Below are positions 63,880 to 64,000 of a DNA stretch of 64,000 nt, piece after piece. The notes beneath the pieces are model-generated. The model saw only the letters and a program-made list of their open reading frames with translations. It searched no databases and had not been told where the DNA came from. The stretch is taken from positions 4,092,001-4,156,000 of the forward strand of contig JAJKFH010004053.1 in the NCBI GenBank assembly GCA_023333565.1, written 5' to 3'. The DNA comes from Puffinus mauretanicus (taxonomy: Eukaryota; Chordata; Aves; Procellariiformes; Procellariidae). Both the position numbers and the translations under genes were made by a program. Every line of letters starts with the position of its first letter. Position 1 is the first letter of the stretch.

Positions 63880-64000
63880 TGTCCTGGTTTTGGCTGGGAT
63901 GGAGTTGATTTTCTTCCTATTAACTGGTATAGTGCTGTGTTTTGGATGTAGTGTGAGAATAATGTTGATGACACACTGATGTTTTGGTTGTTGCTAGGTA
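63880..64000 (+). mobile_element. Avian endogenous-retrovirus LTR, 5' part, cut by the window edge
   Basis: The sequence starts with TG in tgtcctggttttggctggga and continues with the blocks ggagttgattttcttcct, tggtatagtgctgtgttttgg and agaataatgttgatgacaca. To my recollection these match the first ~120 bases of an LTR that is abundant in bird genomes. No internal retroviral gene is in the window. Orientation is inferred from the TG start. I cannot tell whether it is a solo LTR or part of a provirus, and the family name is uncertain. Confidence 0.7.

Overview
This window is vertebrate nuclear DNA, almost certainly from a bird. It is AT-leaning and intron-rich, and the protein-coding sequence comes in short exons flanked by GT/AG splice sites. 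The interspersed repeats are CR1 LINEs whose 3' ends carry the ATTCTATG octamer repeat typical of birds. The right edge runs into what looks like the 5' part of an avian endogenous-retrovirus LTR. I cannot name the species.

The one gene I can support is TMEM241, a multi-pass nucleotide-sugar-transporter-like Golgi protein, read on the minus strand. Twelve internal coding exons lie between 62254 and 12369. Together they give 711 bp, about 237 codons, and the splice phase matches at every junction. They correspond to roughly residues 41-277 of a ~296-residue family protein. The N-terminal exon(s) and promoter lie beyond the right edge. The last ~20 codons were not found; the terminal exon is either beyond the left edge or too diverged to recognise. 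Many exons are very small (26, 35, 36, 46, 49 and 52 bp), so ORF-based views of this locus miss most of the gene.

Layout from left to right: 1-12368 is downstream of the last recognised exon, with a GC-rich patch at 5.6-6.2 kb and an unidentified protein-like relic at 1.9-2.2 kb. 12369-12433 is the most downstream exon seen. 12434-34715 is a 22.3-kb intron holding a perfect hairpin between direct repeats, a duplicated X-box-like motif and an old sense-strand CR1. 34716-47153 contains five exons and two CR1 copies. 47154-50239 is an intron holding a young antisense CR1 whose reverse-transcriptase ORF is nearly open. 50240-62254 contains six exons. 62255-64000 is intron or upstream sequence ending in the LTR fragment.

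No rRNA, tRNA, CRISPR, operon or prokaryotic feature was seen. No novel multi-gene system is evident. The main results are the reconstructed gene and a few unusual intronic sequence structures.
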